From the NCBI GenBank assembly GCA_023241745.1, contig JALQCY010000004.1, forward strand, positions 1 through 64,000: DNA of 64,000 bases, read 5' to 3'. Below, one piece after another: positions 56,626 through 64,000 of the stretch. The translations under genes and the position numbers were made by a program. Numbering within the stretch: position 1 is the first letter of the stretch; every line of letters begins with the position of its first letter. The DNA comes from Isoptericola peretonis (GTDB taxonomy: Bacteria; Actinomycetota; Actinomycetes; Actinomycetales; Cellulomonadaceae). The notes beneath the pieces were generated by a model. The model made no database searches, was not told the DNA's origin, and saw only the letters and a program-made list of their open reading frames with translations.

Positions 56626-58518
56626 ATGCCTGCACCCGCCGACCGTCGCCGGTCGTTGGCGACCGCGCGCAAGGCGCTGTGGCACCTGCGGCACGGTGGG
56701 GTGGCCCAGCTGCGCACGTTCCTGCGACGGCGCCGCGCTGTCGGTGACCAGTCGTCCGGGGCCGGGCGCATGACGGCGGACGGGCTGACCTTCGACGCGT
56801 GGATCACGCCGCGTCGGGACCCGGCGCGCACGCTGCGCGTGGGCGTGGTCCTGGACGACTTCTCGCGGCTGGCGTTCGGGTTCGAGTGGGAGCAGGTGCT
56901 CCTCAAGCCGTCGTCGTGGCGCGAGCAGCTCGAGGGCCTCGACCTCGTCTTCGTGGAGTCGGCGTGGCGTGGCAACGGCGGGGCGTGGCAGTACCACCTC
57001 ACCGGTCCTTCGGCCCCGCGGCCCGCGCTGGTCGAGGTGCTGGACGCCGCCCGCGAGCAGGGCATCCCGACGGTCTTCTGGAACAAGGAGGACCCGGTCC
57101 ACTTCGAGGACTTCGTCGACACGGCCGCGCTGTTCGACCGCGTGTACACGACGGACGTCGGGCGCCTCGACGCCTACCGCGAGCGGCTCGGTCACGACCG
57201 CGTCGGGGTGCTGGAGTTCGGCGCGCAGCCGGCGATCCACAACCCGGTGCGCACGCACGGCGACGGACCGGGGCGCGACGTCGCGTTCGCCGGCACGTGG
57301 TTCGCGCACAAGTACCCGGAGCGCCGGGAGCAGGCGGAGATGCTGCTGGGCGGAGCCCTGGACGTGTCGCCGCGCATGGCCACGGGCCTCGAGATCTTCT
57401 CCCGCTTCCGTGGGCAGGGGGACCAGTACGAGTTTCCGGAGCCGTTCGCGTCGCGGGTCGTCGGGTCGCTCGACTACGCGCAGATGCTCACCGCGTACCG
57501 GGACTACAAGGCGTTCCTCAACGTGAACTCGGTGGTGGACTCGCCGAGCATGTGCGCGCGGCGGATCTTCGAGATCACCGCCTGCGGCACGCCCGTCGTG
57601 ACGGCGCCCAGCGCCGCGACGGGGGAGTTCTTCCCGGCCGACGAGGTCTTCGCGGTGACGACGCGCGCGGAGGCCGGCGATACCGTGCGCGCCCTCGTGC
57701 GCTCGCCCGAGCTGCGTGACCGTGCCGTCCACCGGGGGCAGCGGCGCATCTGGCGAGAGCACACGTACGGCGCGCGGGTGCAGCGCGTGCTGCACGACGT
57801 CGGCCTGGCGCGATCGGCGGAGGTGGACCGGCCGAGCGTCACGGCGCTGGTGTCGACCAACCGGCCGCACCGCCTGGACGACGTGCTGCGCACCGTCGGC
57901 GCCCAGGTGGGGGTGCAGGTGCAGCTCGCGCTCCTGACGCACGGGTTCGAGGTGGACGACGCCGAGGTGCGCCTGCGCGCCAAGGAGGCGGGCGTCGAGG
58001 ACCTGGTGCTGCTGCACGCGGGTACCGACGTGCCGCTGGGCGGTTGCCTCAACCTGCTCCTGGACGCGGCCGACGGCGACGTCGTCGCCAAGCTGGACGA
58101 CGACGACCTGTACGGGGCCGAGTACCTGTCGGACCAGCTGTATGCCCTGGCGTACAGCGGCGCGGACGTCGTGGGCAAGCAGGCGCACTACATGTACCTC
58201 GAGGGTCACGACGCGACCGTGCTGCGCTTCGCGGAGCGCGAGCACCGCTTCACCGACTTCGTCATGGGCCCGACGATCGTCGCGCGGCGCGAGACGGCTG
58301 CCGCGGTCCGGTTCGGCGAGACGTCGACGGGCGAGGACACCGCGTTCCTGCGCGGCGTCGTCGACGCCGGGGCCCGGATCTACTCCGCCGACCGCTTCAA
58401 CTTCGTCCAGGTGCGTTCCGGCGAGGGCCGGCACACCTGGACCGTCACCGACGCCGAGCTGCTCGCCAGCGGTTCGGTCGCCTTCTACGGACGTGCCGAC
58501 CGGCACGTCCTCGTCTGA
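56626..58518 (+). CDS. Two-domain glycosyltransferase (CgeB-like plus GT2)
   Basis: A 630-residue protein that fuses two glycosyltransferase folds. The N-terminal half (about 60-390) is CgeB/DUF3880-like GT-B: LRVGVVLDDFSRLAF, FVESAWRGNGGAW, TVFWNKEDPVHFEDF, VNSVVDSPSMCARRIFE. The C-terminal half (about 400-620) is GT-A/GT2-like with metal-binding KLDDDDLYGAEY and GEDTAFLRGVVDAG. It has no membrane helix. ATG at 56626, with GAGGATTG upstream. The paralogue at 59776 shares all these blocks. WecC follows 13 nt downstream. It likely adds two sugars, or one sugar repeatedly, to a wall polymer. Confidence 0.87.
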   Translation: MPAPADRRRSLATARKALWHLRHGGVAQLRTFLRRRRAVGDQSSGAGRMTADGLTFDAWITPRRDPARTLRVGVVLDDFSRLAFGFEWEQVLLKPSSWREQLEGLDLVFVESAWRGNGGAWQYHLTGPSAPRPALVEVLDAAREQGIPTVFWNKEDPVHFEDFVDTAALFDRVYTTDVGRLDAYRERLGHDRVGVLEFGAQPAIHNPVRTHGDGPGRDVAFAGTWFAHKYPERREQAEMLLGGALDVSPRMATGLEIFSRFRGQGDQYEFPEPFASRVVGSLDYAQMLTAYRDYKAFLNVNSVVDSPSMCARRIFEITACGTPVVTAPSAATGEFFPADEVFAVTTRAEAGDTVRALVRSPELRDRAVHRGQRRIWREHTYGARVQRVLHDVGLARSAEVDRPSVTALVSTNRPHRLDDVLRTVGAQVGVQVQLALLTHGFEVDDAEVRLRAKEAGVEDLVLLHAGTDVPLGGCLNLLLDAADGDVVAKLDDDDLYGAEYLSDQLYALAYSGADVVGKQAHYMYLEGHDATVLRFAEREHRFTDFVMGPTIVARRETAAAVRFGETSTGEDTAFLRGVVDAGARIYSADRFNFVQVRSGEGRHTWTVTDAELLASGSVAFYGRADRHVLV

Positions 58519-58531
58519 ACAGGGACATGCG

Positions 58532-59779
58532 ATGGAGATCAACACCGTCGGAGTGATCGGCCTGGGCTACATCGGCCTGCCGACCGCCGCCATCCTGGCG
58601 TCGAAGGACGTCAAGGTCATCGGGGTGGACGTGAGCCCCCGGACCGTCGAAGCGGTCAACCGCGGTGACGTGCCGTTCGTGGAGCCCGACCTGGCGACCT
58701 ATGTGGCCGGTGCGGTGCAGCAGGGGACGCTGCGCGCGACGGGCACGCCGGAGCCGGCGGACGCCTTCATCGTCGCCGTGCCGACGCCGTTCCAGGGCGA
58801 CCACGAGCCGGACCTGTCGTACATCGAGGCGGCGGCGAAGGCACTGGCCCCGCAGCTCCGCGGCGGCGAGCTCCTCATCCTCGAGTCGACGTCCCCTCCC
58901 GGCGCGACGCAGAAGATGGCGGAGTGGGTGCTCGAGGTGCGCCCCGACCTCAGCCTCGACGGCTCGGAGGATCGCCCGCAGATCCACGTGGCGCACTGCC
59001 CGGAGCGGGTGCTGCCGGGCCGCGTGATGATCGAGCTGGTCACCAACGACCGCATCGTCGGTGGGCTCACCCCCGAGGCGGCGCAGATCGCGAAGGACCT
59101 GTACGCGGTCTTCTGCCAGGGCGAGATCCTGCTCACCGACGCCGTGACGGCCGAGATGGCGAAGCTGGTCGAGAACTCCTTCCGCGACGTCAACATCGCG
59201 TTCGCCAACGAGCTCTCCCTCATCTCGGACAAGCTCGGCATCGACGTGTGGGAGCTCATCCGCCTCGCGAACCACCACCCGCGCGTGAACATCCTGCAGC
59301 CCGGTCCGGGCGTAGGCGGCCACTGCATCGCCGTGGACCCGTGGTTCATCGTCGACGCCGACCCCGAGCAGGCACGCCTGATCCGCACCGCGCGTGAGGT
59401 CAACGACAGCAAGCCGCAGTGGGTCATCGACCAGGTGGTGGCAGCGGCTGAGGGGATCGAGTCGCCGACCATCGCCGCCCTGGGCCTCGCGTTCAAGGCC
59501 GACATCGACGACCTGCGCGAGTCACCGGCACGCCGCATCGTCGCCGACCTGGCGGACCGCCTCCCGCACGCGGAGATCGTGGTAGTCGAGCCCCACATCG
59601 AGACTCTTCCTCCGGAGCTCGCCAACCGGCGCAACGTGGGCCTGAGTGGACTCGCCGACGCGACCGCGGCGGCCGACGTCATCGTTGTCCTGGTGGACCA
59701 CACGGAGTTCAAGGGACGTGTCACCTCGCTCGACCCGGAACATGCTGTGCTCGTCGACACTCGTGGGATTGTCCGTTGA
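58532..59779 (+). CDS. wecC: UDP-N-acetyl-D-mannosamine dehydrogenase
   Basis: Oxidises UDP-ManNAc to UDP-ManNAcA, using NAD twice. The 415-residue product has the Rossmann motif GLGYIGLPTA (10-19), the family block HCPERVLPGRVMIELVTNDR that separates WecC from UDP-glucose dehydrogenase, LVENSFRDVNIAFANELSLI, and catalytic Cys265 in GVGGHCIAVDPWF. Length is close to E. coli WecC (420). No WecB epimerase is in the window, so UDP-ManNAc must come from elsewhere. It lies between the two two-domain glycosyltransferases, which points to a ManNAcA-containing polymer. Confidence 0.94.
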   Translation: MEINTVGVIGLGYIGLPTAAILASKDVKVIGVDVSPRTVEAVNRGDVPFVEPDLATYVAGAVQQGTLRATGTPEPADAFIVAVPTPFQGDHEPDLSYIEAAAKALAPQLRGGELLILESTSPPGATQKMAEWVLEVRPDLSLDGSEDRPQIHVAHCPERVLPGRVMIELVTNDRIVGGLTPEAAQIAKDLYAVFCQGEILLTDAVTAEMAKLVENSFRDVNIAFANELSLISDKLGIDVWELIRLANHHPRVNILQPGPGVGGHCIAVDPWFIVDADPEQARLIRTAREVNDSKPQWVIDQVVAAAEGIESPTIAALGLAFKADIDDLRESPARRIVADLADRLPHAEIVVVEPHIETLPPELANRRNVGLSGLADATAAADVIVVLVDHTEFKGRVTSLDPEHAVLVDTRGIVR

Positions 59780-61896
59780 GGCGAGGAGGTCTCGCCACCG
59801 GTCCGATCCGACGTTGGAGGATTCCCGCCGCCGCGGTGGTGGTCGCGGTCATCCTCGGCTTCTCGCTGGTGGAGAGCCCGTGGCGTGCAACGCTAGTGAG
59901 CGCCGCGGTGGCGGCCCTGCTGGTTGGCGCGTGGAGGGCCGCGAGCCGGGTCCTGGCCGCCTCACGCCGACAGGAGCGTATCCTGCGTGAGGTGGTCGAG
60001 CGGCAACGACGCGATACCCATGTCGTGCACGCGATCGCGGGGACGACCGGGCGCACGGCGCCCCAAGTGCGCGCGATCCGTGCGGCGCTCGAGGCGCAGC
60101 CTCCCATGCCCGTCGTGACCCAGGTCGCGGCGCCGACGAAGAAGCCCGCGCCTCAGCGTGCGCCGGACCGGTTCCCGACCTTTCCGCCGTTACTCTCGCC
60201 CGGTGGGGATCCCCGCCGCGGCCAGGTCCGGGCGGCCGTCATCCTGGACGAGTTCTCCGCGTCTGCGTTTGAGCCCGAGTGGGATCAGCTTCCCGTGACG
60301 CCGACCGGCTGGCGGCAGGAGCTGGACGAATTCCAGCCAGACCTCTTGTTCGTCGAGTCAGCGTGGAACGGGAACGACGGCGCCTGGCTCTACCATGTAG
60401 TAGGGACCTCAGCGCCACGGCCGGCCCTCGTCGACCTGGTGGAGGAGTGTAAGCGGCGGGGCATCCCGGCCGTGTTCTGGAACAAGGAAGACCCGCCGCA
60501 CTTCGAGGACTTCCTCGACACCGCGCGACTCTTCGACCACGTCTTCACGACCGACGTCAACTGTGTCGACGAATACCGTGAACGACTCGGTCACGATCGG
60601 GTGGGAGTGCTGGCGTTCGCGGCGCAGGCGCGCGTCCACAACCCGGCGCGACCGGGCAAGGTGCTTCGCGACCGTGAGGTGGCGTTTGGCGGTATGTACT
60701 TCCGCCACAAGTACCCGGAGCGTCGCCGGCAGCTGGAGTTCCTGCTCCCTGCTGCGGCCAAGCATCAGCTCGACATCTTCTCGCGTCACAGCGGGGGCAA
60801 CGAGGACTATCTGTTCCCGGCGCCGTACGACGGCTTCGTCCGCGGCAGCCTCAGCTACCCGGAGATGCTGCACGCATACCACCGCTACAAGATCTTCCTC
60901 AACGTCAACTCGGTGGTTGACTCGCCGAGCATGTGCGCGCGACGGATCTTCGAGGTGACGGCGTCGGGGGCGTCGATCGTCACGCCTCCCTCTCCCGCGG
61001 TCCGGACATTCTTCCCCCACGGGGAGATCACGACCGTGGCAACCGAGATGGATGCCAAGCACGCCTTCCGTGGGCTACTGCGGTCCGAGGAGTTCCGCCA
61101 GCGCCAGGTGCACCTCGCGCAGCGGCGGATCTGGGAGGAGAACACCTACACGCACCGTGTGGGACAGGTGCTCGAGGCGGCCGGGATCGCGGACCCGATC
61201 AGCAGCCGGTCGGTCTCACTGATCGCACCGACTATCCGGCCGCAGAACGTCTCCATGATCCTGGAGAACGCGGCGCGGCAGCGCGGTGCCGAAGTTGAGC
61301 TGGTGGTGCTGAGCCACGGCTTCGAGCTCGAGAAGGCGGACGTCGAGGCACGCGCGAAGGAGCTCGGCATCGAGTCGCTGGTGCTTCTCAAGGCAGACAA
61401 GGACAAGACGCTCGGTCACGCCCTCAACCGGCTCGTGGACGCGGCGTCCGGGGATCTCGTCTCCAAGATCGACGACGACGACTACTACGGGCCCAACTAT
61501 CTCCGCGACCTGGTGAACGCCCACTACTTCTCTGAGGCGGAGGTCGTCGGCAAGGCGGCCTCCTACATCTACTTCGAGTCGCAGAACGCCACGGTGATCA
61601 GCTACGAGGCGCACGAGCACCGCTACACGGACTTCGTGCGGGGAGCGACCCTAACGGGTGCTCGGGACATCTTCCGGAAGGTGGGATTCGACGACGTGCC
61701 CCGGTCGGAGGACTCCAGGTTCCTGCGCAAGCTCAGTGCCGAAGGCGGTCGCGTCTACGCCGCGGACCGGTTCAACTTCGTGATCCGCCGGTCGGCTCAG
61801 CCGGGTGCCCATACCTGGCAGGTCGGGGACGACGAGCTCTTCTCCTCCGGGCGGTTTGTCCTCACGGGGTCGCCGATCGAGCACGTCAGCATCTAG
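59776..61896 (+). CDS. Membrane-anchored two-domain glycosyltransferase
   Basis: A 706-residue paralogue of the 56626 protein. It adds two membrane helices at the N-terminus (about 15-32 and 38-57) and a coiled spacer, then the CgeB-like GT-B domain (about 150-470: VILDEFSASAFEPEW, FVESAWNGNDGAW, AVFWNKEDPPHFEDFLD, VNSVVDSPSMCARRIFE) and the GT2-like domain with SKIDDDDYYGPNY and RSEDSRFLRKLSAEG. I chose the TTG at 59776, which overlaps the wecC stop (TTGA), although a later start is possible. Base composition is less GC-biased than upstream genes, hinting at separate ancestry. Confidence 0.85.
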   Translation: MRRGGLATGPIRRWRIPAAAVVVAVILGFSLVESPWRATLVSAAVAALLVGAWRAASRVLAASRRQERILREVVERQRRDTHVVHAIAGTTGRTAPQVRAIRAALEAQPPMPVVTQVAAPTKKPAPQRAPDRFPTFPPLLSPGGDPRRGQVRAAVILDEFSASAFEPEWDQLPVTPTGWRQELDEFQPDLLFVESAWNGNDGAWLYHVVGTSAPRPALVDLVEECKRRGIPAVFWNKEDPPHFEDFLDTARLFDHVFTTDVNCVDEYRERLGHDRVGVLAFAAQARVHNPARPGKVLRDREVAFGGMYFRHKYPERRRQLEFLLPAAAKHQLDIFSRHSGGNEDYLFPAPYDGFVRGSLSYPEMLHAYHRYKIFLNVNSVVDSPSMCARRIFEVTASGASIVTPPSPAVRTFFPHGEITTVATEMDAKHAFRGLLRSEEFRQRQVHLAQRRIWEENTYTHRVGQVLEAAGIADPISSRSVSLIAPTIRPQNVSMILENAARQRGAEVELVVLSHGFELEKADVEARAKELGIESLVLLKADKDKTLGHALNRLVDAASGDLVSKIDDDDYYGPNYLRDLVNAHYFSEAEVVGKAASYIYFESQNATVISYEAHEHRYTDFVRGATLTGARDIFRKVGFDDVPRSEDSRFLRKLSAEGGRVYAADRFNFVIRRSAQPGAHTWQVGDDELFSSGRFVLTGSPIEHVSI

Positions 61897-61921
61897 CAGC
61901 GCGGCCGCAAAGGAGCAGAAG

Positions 61922-62695
61922 TTGACGACGGTTTCCCTCTCGGGCCAGCAGGTCATGGAGCTGACCCGGACGCAAGAGGGCCCAGTCCCTCTGAAGTACC
62001 TGTACCTCGAGCCGGCGGTCGAGAGCGACGAGCTGTTGGTCATGTTCTCGGGCTTTCACGGACGAGAGACCGAGGGCATCCCTGGCATGTTCAATTACGT
62101 GCGTGCCGTCGAGTCGGTCGAGATGCACCGGCTCTTCATCCTCGACGACTACCAGGGGCTTCCCTGCTACTACATCGGGCGTGGAGGCCGGCGAGACTAC
62201 GAGGTCGCGGTCGCGACGCTGATCTTCGACCGGATGGCCGCCCTGGGCATCGAGGCCAGGAAGGTGACGCTCGCCGGGTCGTCCAAGGGCGGGAGCGCCG
62301 CGGTCTACTTCGCGGTGCGCTACGGGTTCGGCCGCGCGCTGCCCGGGGGAGCCCAGTACCGGGTCGGTTCCTACCTGCACGGGCTGAGCAGCTGGTCCCG
62401 GAACGAGCTGCTGTCACCGATCTGCGGCACGACCGACGTCGAACGCGCCAGGGACGAGCTGGACACGGTGTTCGCGGACGCAGTTCGTGGTGGCTCGCGA
62501 GAGACGTGCGTGACGATCCACATCGGGAGCGGTGATCCGACGAGGGAGAAGCACATCGCACCGCTGGTCGAGGACCTGGCCGAGCGTGGGATCGACCACC
62601 GTGTCGAGGTCGACGACTACGCGAACCACGGCGAGCTCGCGACCTACTACCCGCCGTTCTTGCTCCGCGAGCTCGGACGGGTGTCGGGCGCCTGA
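61922..62695 (+). CDS. Asp2-like alpha/beta hydrolase
   Basis: A 257-residue predicted serine hydrolase. The nucleophile elbow is TLAGSSKGGSAAVYFAVRYG (GSSKGG). The likely catalytic His is in DDYANHGELATYYP, and LLVMFSGFHGRE could form the oxyanion region. It resembles the Asp2/accessory-Sec and capsule-locus acetyl-esterase-like hydrolases, so it may modify the polymer or an intermediate. The TTG start at 61922 is set by AAAGGAG, 6 nt upstream. Its last 49 bases overlap the 3' end of the convergent GT4 gene. Confidence 0.8.
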   Translation: MTTVSLSGQQVMELTRTQEGPVPLKYLYLEPAVESDELLVMFSGFHGRETEGIPGMFNYVRAVESVEMHRLFILDDYQGLPCYYIGRGGRRDYEVAVATLIFDRMAALGIEARKVTLAGSSKGGSAAVYFAVRYGFGRALPGGAQYRVGSYLHGLSSWSRNELLSPICGTTDVERARDELDTVFADAVRGGSRETCVTIHIGSGDPTREKHIAPLVEDLAERGIDHRVEVDDYANHGELATYYPPFLLRELGRVSGA

Positions 62696-63756
62696 CGAAA
62701 GCGCTCCAGCGCCGCCACCTCGTACGCCGCGACGAGTCGTCTGGTGAGGGAGTCGGGGTCGAAGGTGAGCTCGGCGATGCGGCGGTGCGCGTAGGAGTAC
62801 TCGTCAGCGATCTCGGGATTGTCCAGGGCGCGTGTGCACGCACCGAAGAAGTCCTCGCCCATCACCCGTTCGCCGGGTCGACCGTAAAGCGCGGAGCGGG
62901 CATCCCCGAACGGCGCCATCGCGTACGAACCGATCTGCCGGGTCATGACCGTCGGGATGCCGCTGATCATAGCGTCCACGGCGGCGCGCCCTGGTGCGAT
63001 GACGGCGGCGGCCCGCGCGTACTGTACCGCGAGCCCGGCAGCGTCCAACCAACCCAGCAGGGAGATCGGCGGGGCGCCCGGGTGGCTCCAGCGCCTGGCG
63101 ATTGTCGCTACGAGGTCGCGGACACCGGTCCCCGTGCCGGCGATCGCCACGTCCCAGCGTCGGTCGCCGCGGTCGTTGGCTGCGGTGACGAACTCGTCCA
63201 GAAGCTGGGCGACCGGGGCGAAGTCGCGATCGATCCGTGAGACGACGAGCAGCGTCCGTCTCCCCGAGGGGTTGGCCCGGCGTGCGACGTCGGGCGTCAG
63301 CTTCCGGTGATTCTCGATCGTGCGGACGGCTGCCGGGTCGACGCCCGGCACAGCCTTGAGGCGGTCGGTGATGGCGTCGGTGACCCCGATGATCACGGAC
63401 GCGTCTTGGTGCCAGGCCTGGACGTCGTCCAGGTACCACCCGTGGATGGTCGCGACGAGCGGTACCTGCCACGCCTTCGCGGCCTGAACTGCGAAGGCAC
63501 GCGCTGCGAAGGGGTGCGTATGGATGAGGTCCCAGGGGCCTTTCGCGCCGAGCTCGGCGATCGCTTCGTCAGGGTGCTCCAGAACGGACGGGAGGGTGTC
63601 GACCCCCGCTGCCTGGAGGCCGTCGAGGAAGGCCCCCGCCTTGCCGGTCACCGTGACATGGATGCCATAGGCGCGGGTCGCGAGCGCGGTCTCCTTGATG
63701 TGGTCGAACAGGCCGCCGCGGGCCGCGACGTACGTCGCCGGCATAAGGACGCGCAT
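62647..63756 (-). CDS. GT4-family glycosyltransferase
   Basis: A 369-residue GT-B glycosyltransferase. The N-terminal domain begins MRVLMPATYVAARGGLFDHI (the Gly-rich loop) and has DLIHTHPFAARAFA and ATIHGWYLDD. The C-terminal nucleotide-sugar domain has LLVVSRIDRDFAPV and APGRAAVDAMISGIPTVMT, where family members carry the E-x7-E-type donor site; here the first Glu position appears to be Gly. It could therefore have unusual activity. ATG at 63756, 5 nt after the stop of the upstream gene on the same strand. Confidence 0.85.
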   Translation of the reverse strand: MRVLMPATYVAARGGLFDHIKETALATRAYGIHVTVTGKAGAFLDGLQAAGVDTLPSVLEHPDEAIAELGAKGPWDLIHTHPFAARAFAVQAAKAWQVPLVATIHGWYLDDVQAWHQDASVIIGVTDAITDRLKAVPGVDPAAVRTIENHRKLTPDVARRANPSGRRTLLVVSRIDRDFAPVAQLLDEFVTAANDRGDRRWDVAIAGTGTGVRDLVATIARRWSHPGAPPISLLGWLDAAGLAVQYARAAAVIAPGRAAVDAMISGIPTVMTRQIGSYAMAPFGDARSALYGRPGERVMGEDFFGACTRALDNPEIADEYSYAHRRIAELTFDPDSLTRRLVAAYEVAALERFRQAPDTRPSSRSKNGG

Positions 63757-63761
63757 CCGGC

Positions 63762-64000
63762 CTACTGCCGCACTCCGGCGCTCAGCGCCTCTAGGGTGAC
63801 TCGGGCCATCTCCTCGAGCGTCGCTGGCGCGAGCTTGCGCTTCTCATCGTGGTAAGTGAGGACGCGGGAGCTGCGTGCGTCGATGGCGCTGCCCTCCTCC
63901 ATGAGGTCGCCGATGACCTTGAGCTGGCCCTCCCACTGCTGGGGGTGGGCGGTGTTGACGAGCGCCGTGATCCTCGGCCGGGGGCGACCGGGCGTCTGCG
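63762..64000 (-). CDS. C-terminal part of an unidentified protein (runs off the window)
   Basis: An open frame of 78 codons ends with TAG at 63764-63762 and continues past the window edge. The visible tail reads RITALVNTAHPQQWEGQLKV, then a charged segment with a Tyr-His-Asp-Glu-Lys run and a final helix EEMARVTLEALSAGVRQ. I do not recognise it. It lies 5 nt upstream of the GT4 gene on the same strand, so it is probably an operon partner in polysaccharide synthesis. Confidence 0.6.
   Translation of the reverse strand, partial: QTPGRPRPRITALVNTAHPQQWEGQLKVIGDLMEEGSAIDARSSRVLTYHDEKRKLAPATLEEMARVTLEALSAGVRQ

Noticed and set aside
58532..59779. UDP-glucose 6-dehydrogenase
   Set aside because: The HCPERVLPGRVMIELVTNDR and LANHHPRVNILQPGPGVGGH blocks match WecC, not Ugd.
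59776..64000. Genomic island boundary
   Set aside because: Composition is somewhat less GC-rich here, but there is no integrase, tRNA junction or direct repeat in the window to support an island call.

Overview
This is a chromosomal stretch of a very high-GC Gram-positive actinobacterium, most likely a member of the Micrococcales near Cellulosimicrobium, Isoptericola or Cellulomonas. The evidence is the SenX3/RegX3-Pst phosphate system, CarD, GroEL2 with CIRCE operators, an actinobacterial XPB-type helicase, DUF3027/DUF3263/DUF2530/DUF4032 proteins, and a cellulose/chitin-active LPMO with a CBM2-like tail. The taxon is inferred, since no rRNA gene is present. No prophage, insertion sequence or CRISPR array was seen.

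Layout. 1-7.0 kb: phosphate sensing and uptake (phoU, senX3, regX3, pstSCAB) with PHO boxes before pstS and phoU. 7.0-17.4 kb: an orphan lipoprotein, then the carD-ispD-ispF-cysS-rlmB housekeeping row, split between ispF and cysS by a vanY/vanR/vanS-like block, an alditol/lactone oxidase and a DSD1-type PLP enzyme. 17.4-25.6 kb: a DUF4032 kinase-like protein, an MsmK/UgpC-type sugar ABC ATPase, trehalose synthesis (otsA, otsB), a membrane Ser/Thr kinase and a membrane DsbA-like protein. 25.6-31.3 kb: tRNA-Thr(TGT), an SGNH hydrolase, ung, DUF3263, a LytR_C protein, a cold-shock protein, groEL2 with two tandem CIRCE operators, and a lone WXG100 protein. 31.4-38.6 kb: an HD-like protein, a two-component pair, an AlkZ-like winged-helix protein, a NYN-domain protein, an AA10 LPMO and PspA. 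38.7-47.3 kb: a TPM-domain protein, an F420-type oxidoreductase, an XPB helicase with its associated protein, and an epimerase. 47.4-53.1 kb: a TetR regulator with palindromic operators, then a compact group of a cold-shock protein, DUF3027, a 1056-residue sacsin-like ATPase and DUF2530. 53.1-64.0 kb: a surface-polysaccharide locus with a polyprenyl-phosphate sugar transferase, two paralogous two-domain glycosyltransferases flanking UDP-ManNAc dehydrogenase, an Asp2-like hydrolase, a GT4 glycosyltransferase and a truncated gene. An NCS2 permease sits inside this locus.

How it fits together. The first block is one regulatory circuit: SenX3/RegX3 read phosphate status, the Pst transporter brings phosphate in, and PhoU links the two. 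The last block looks like a cell-wall polymer pathway that uses UDP-ManNAcA, perhaps of the teichuronic-acid type.

Three sequence-level patterns run across the window. First, a 22-bp-period GAGATAGAGAA repeat sits immediately after the stop codons of three genes. Second, many genes have a TANNNT box 6-7 nt before the start codon, which suggests leaderless transcripts. Third, several gene junctions carry different long palindromes. The DUF3027/sacsin-like ATPase module and the two-domain glycosyltransferase pair are the best candidates for undescribed biology.
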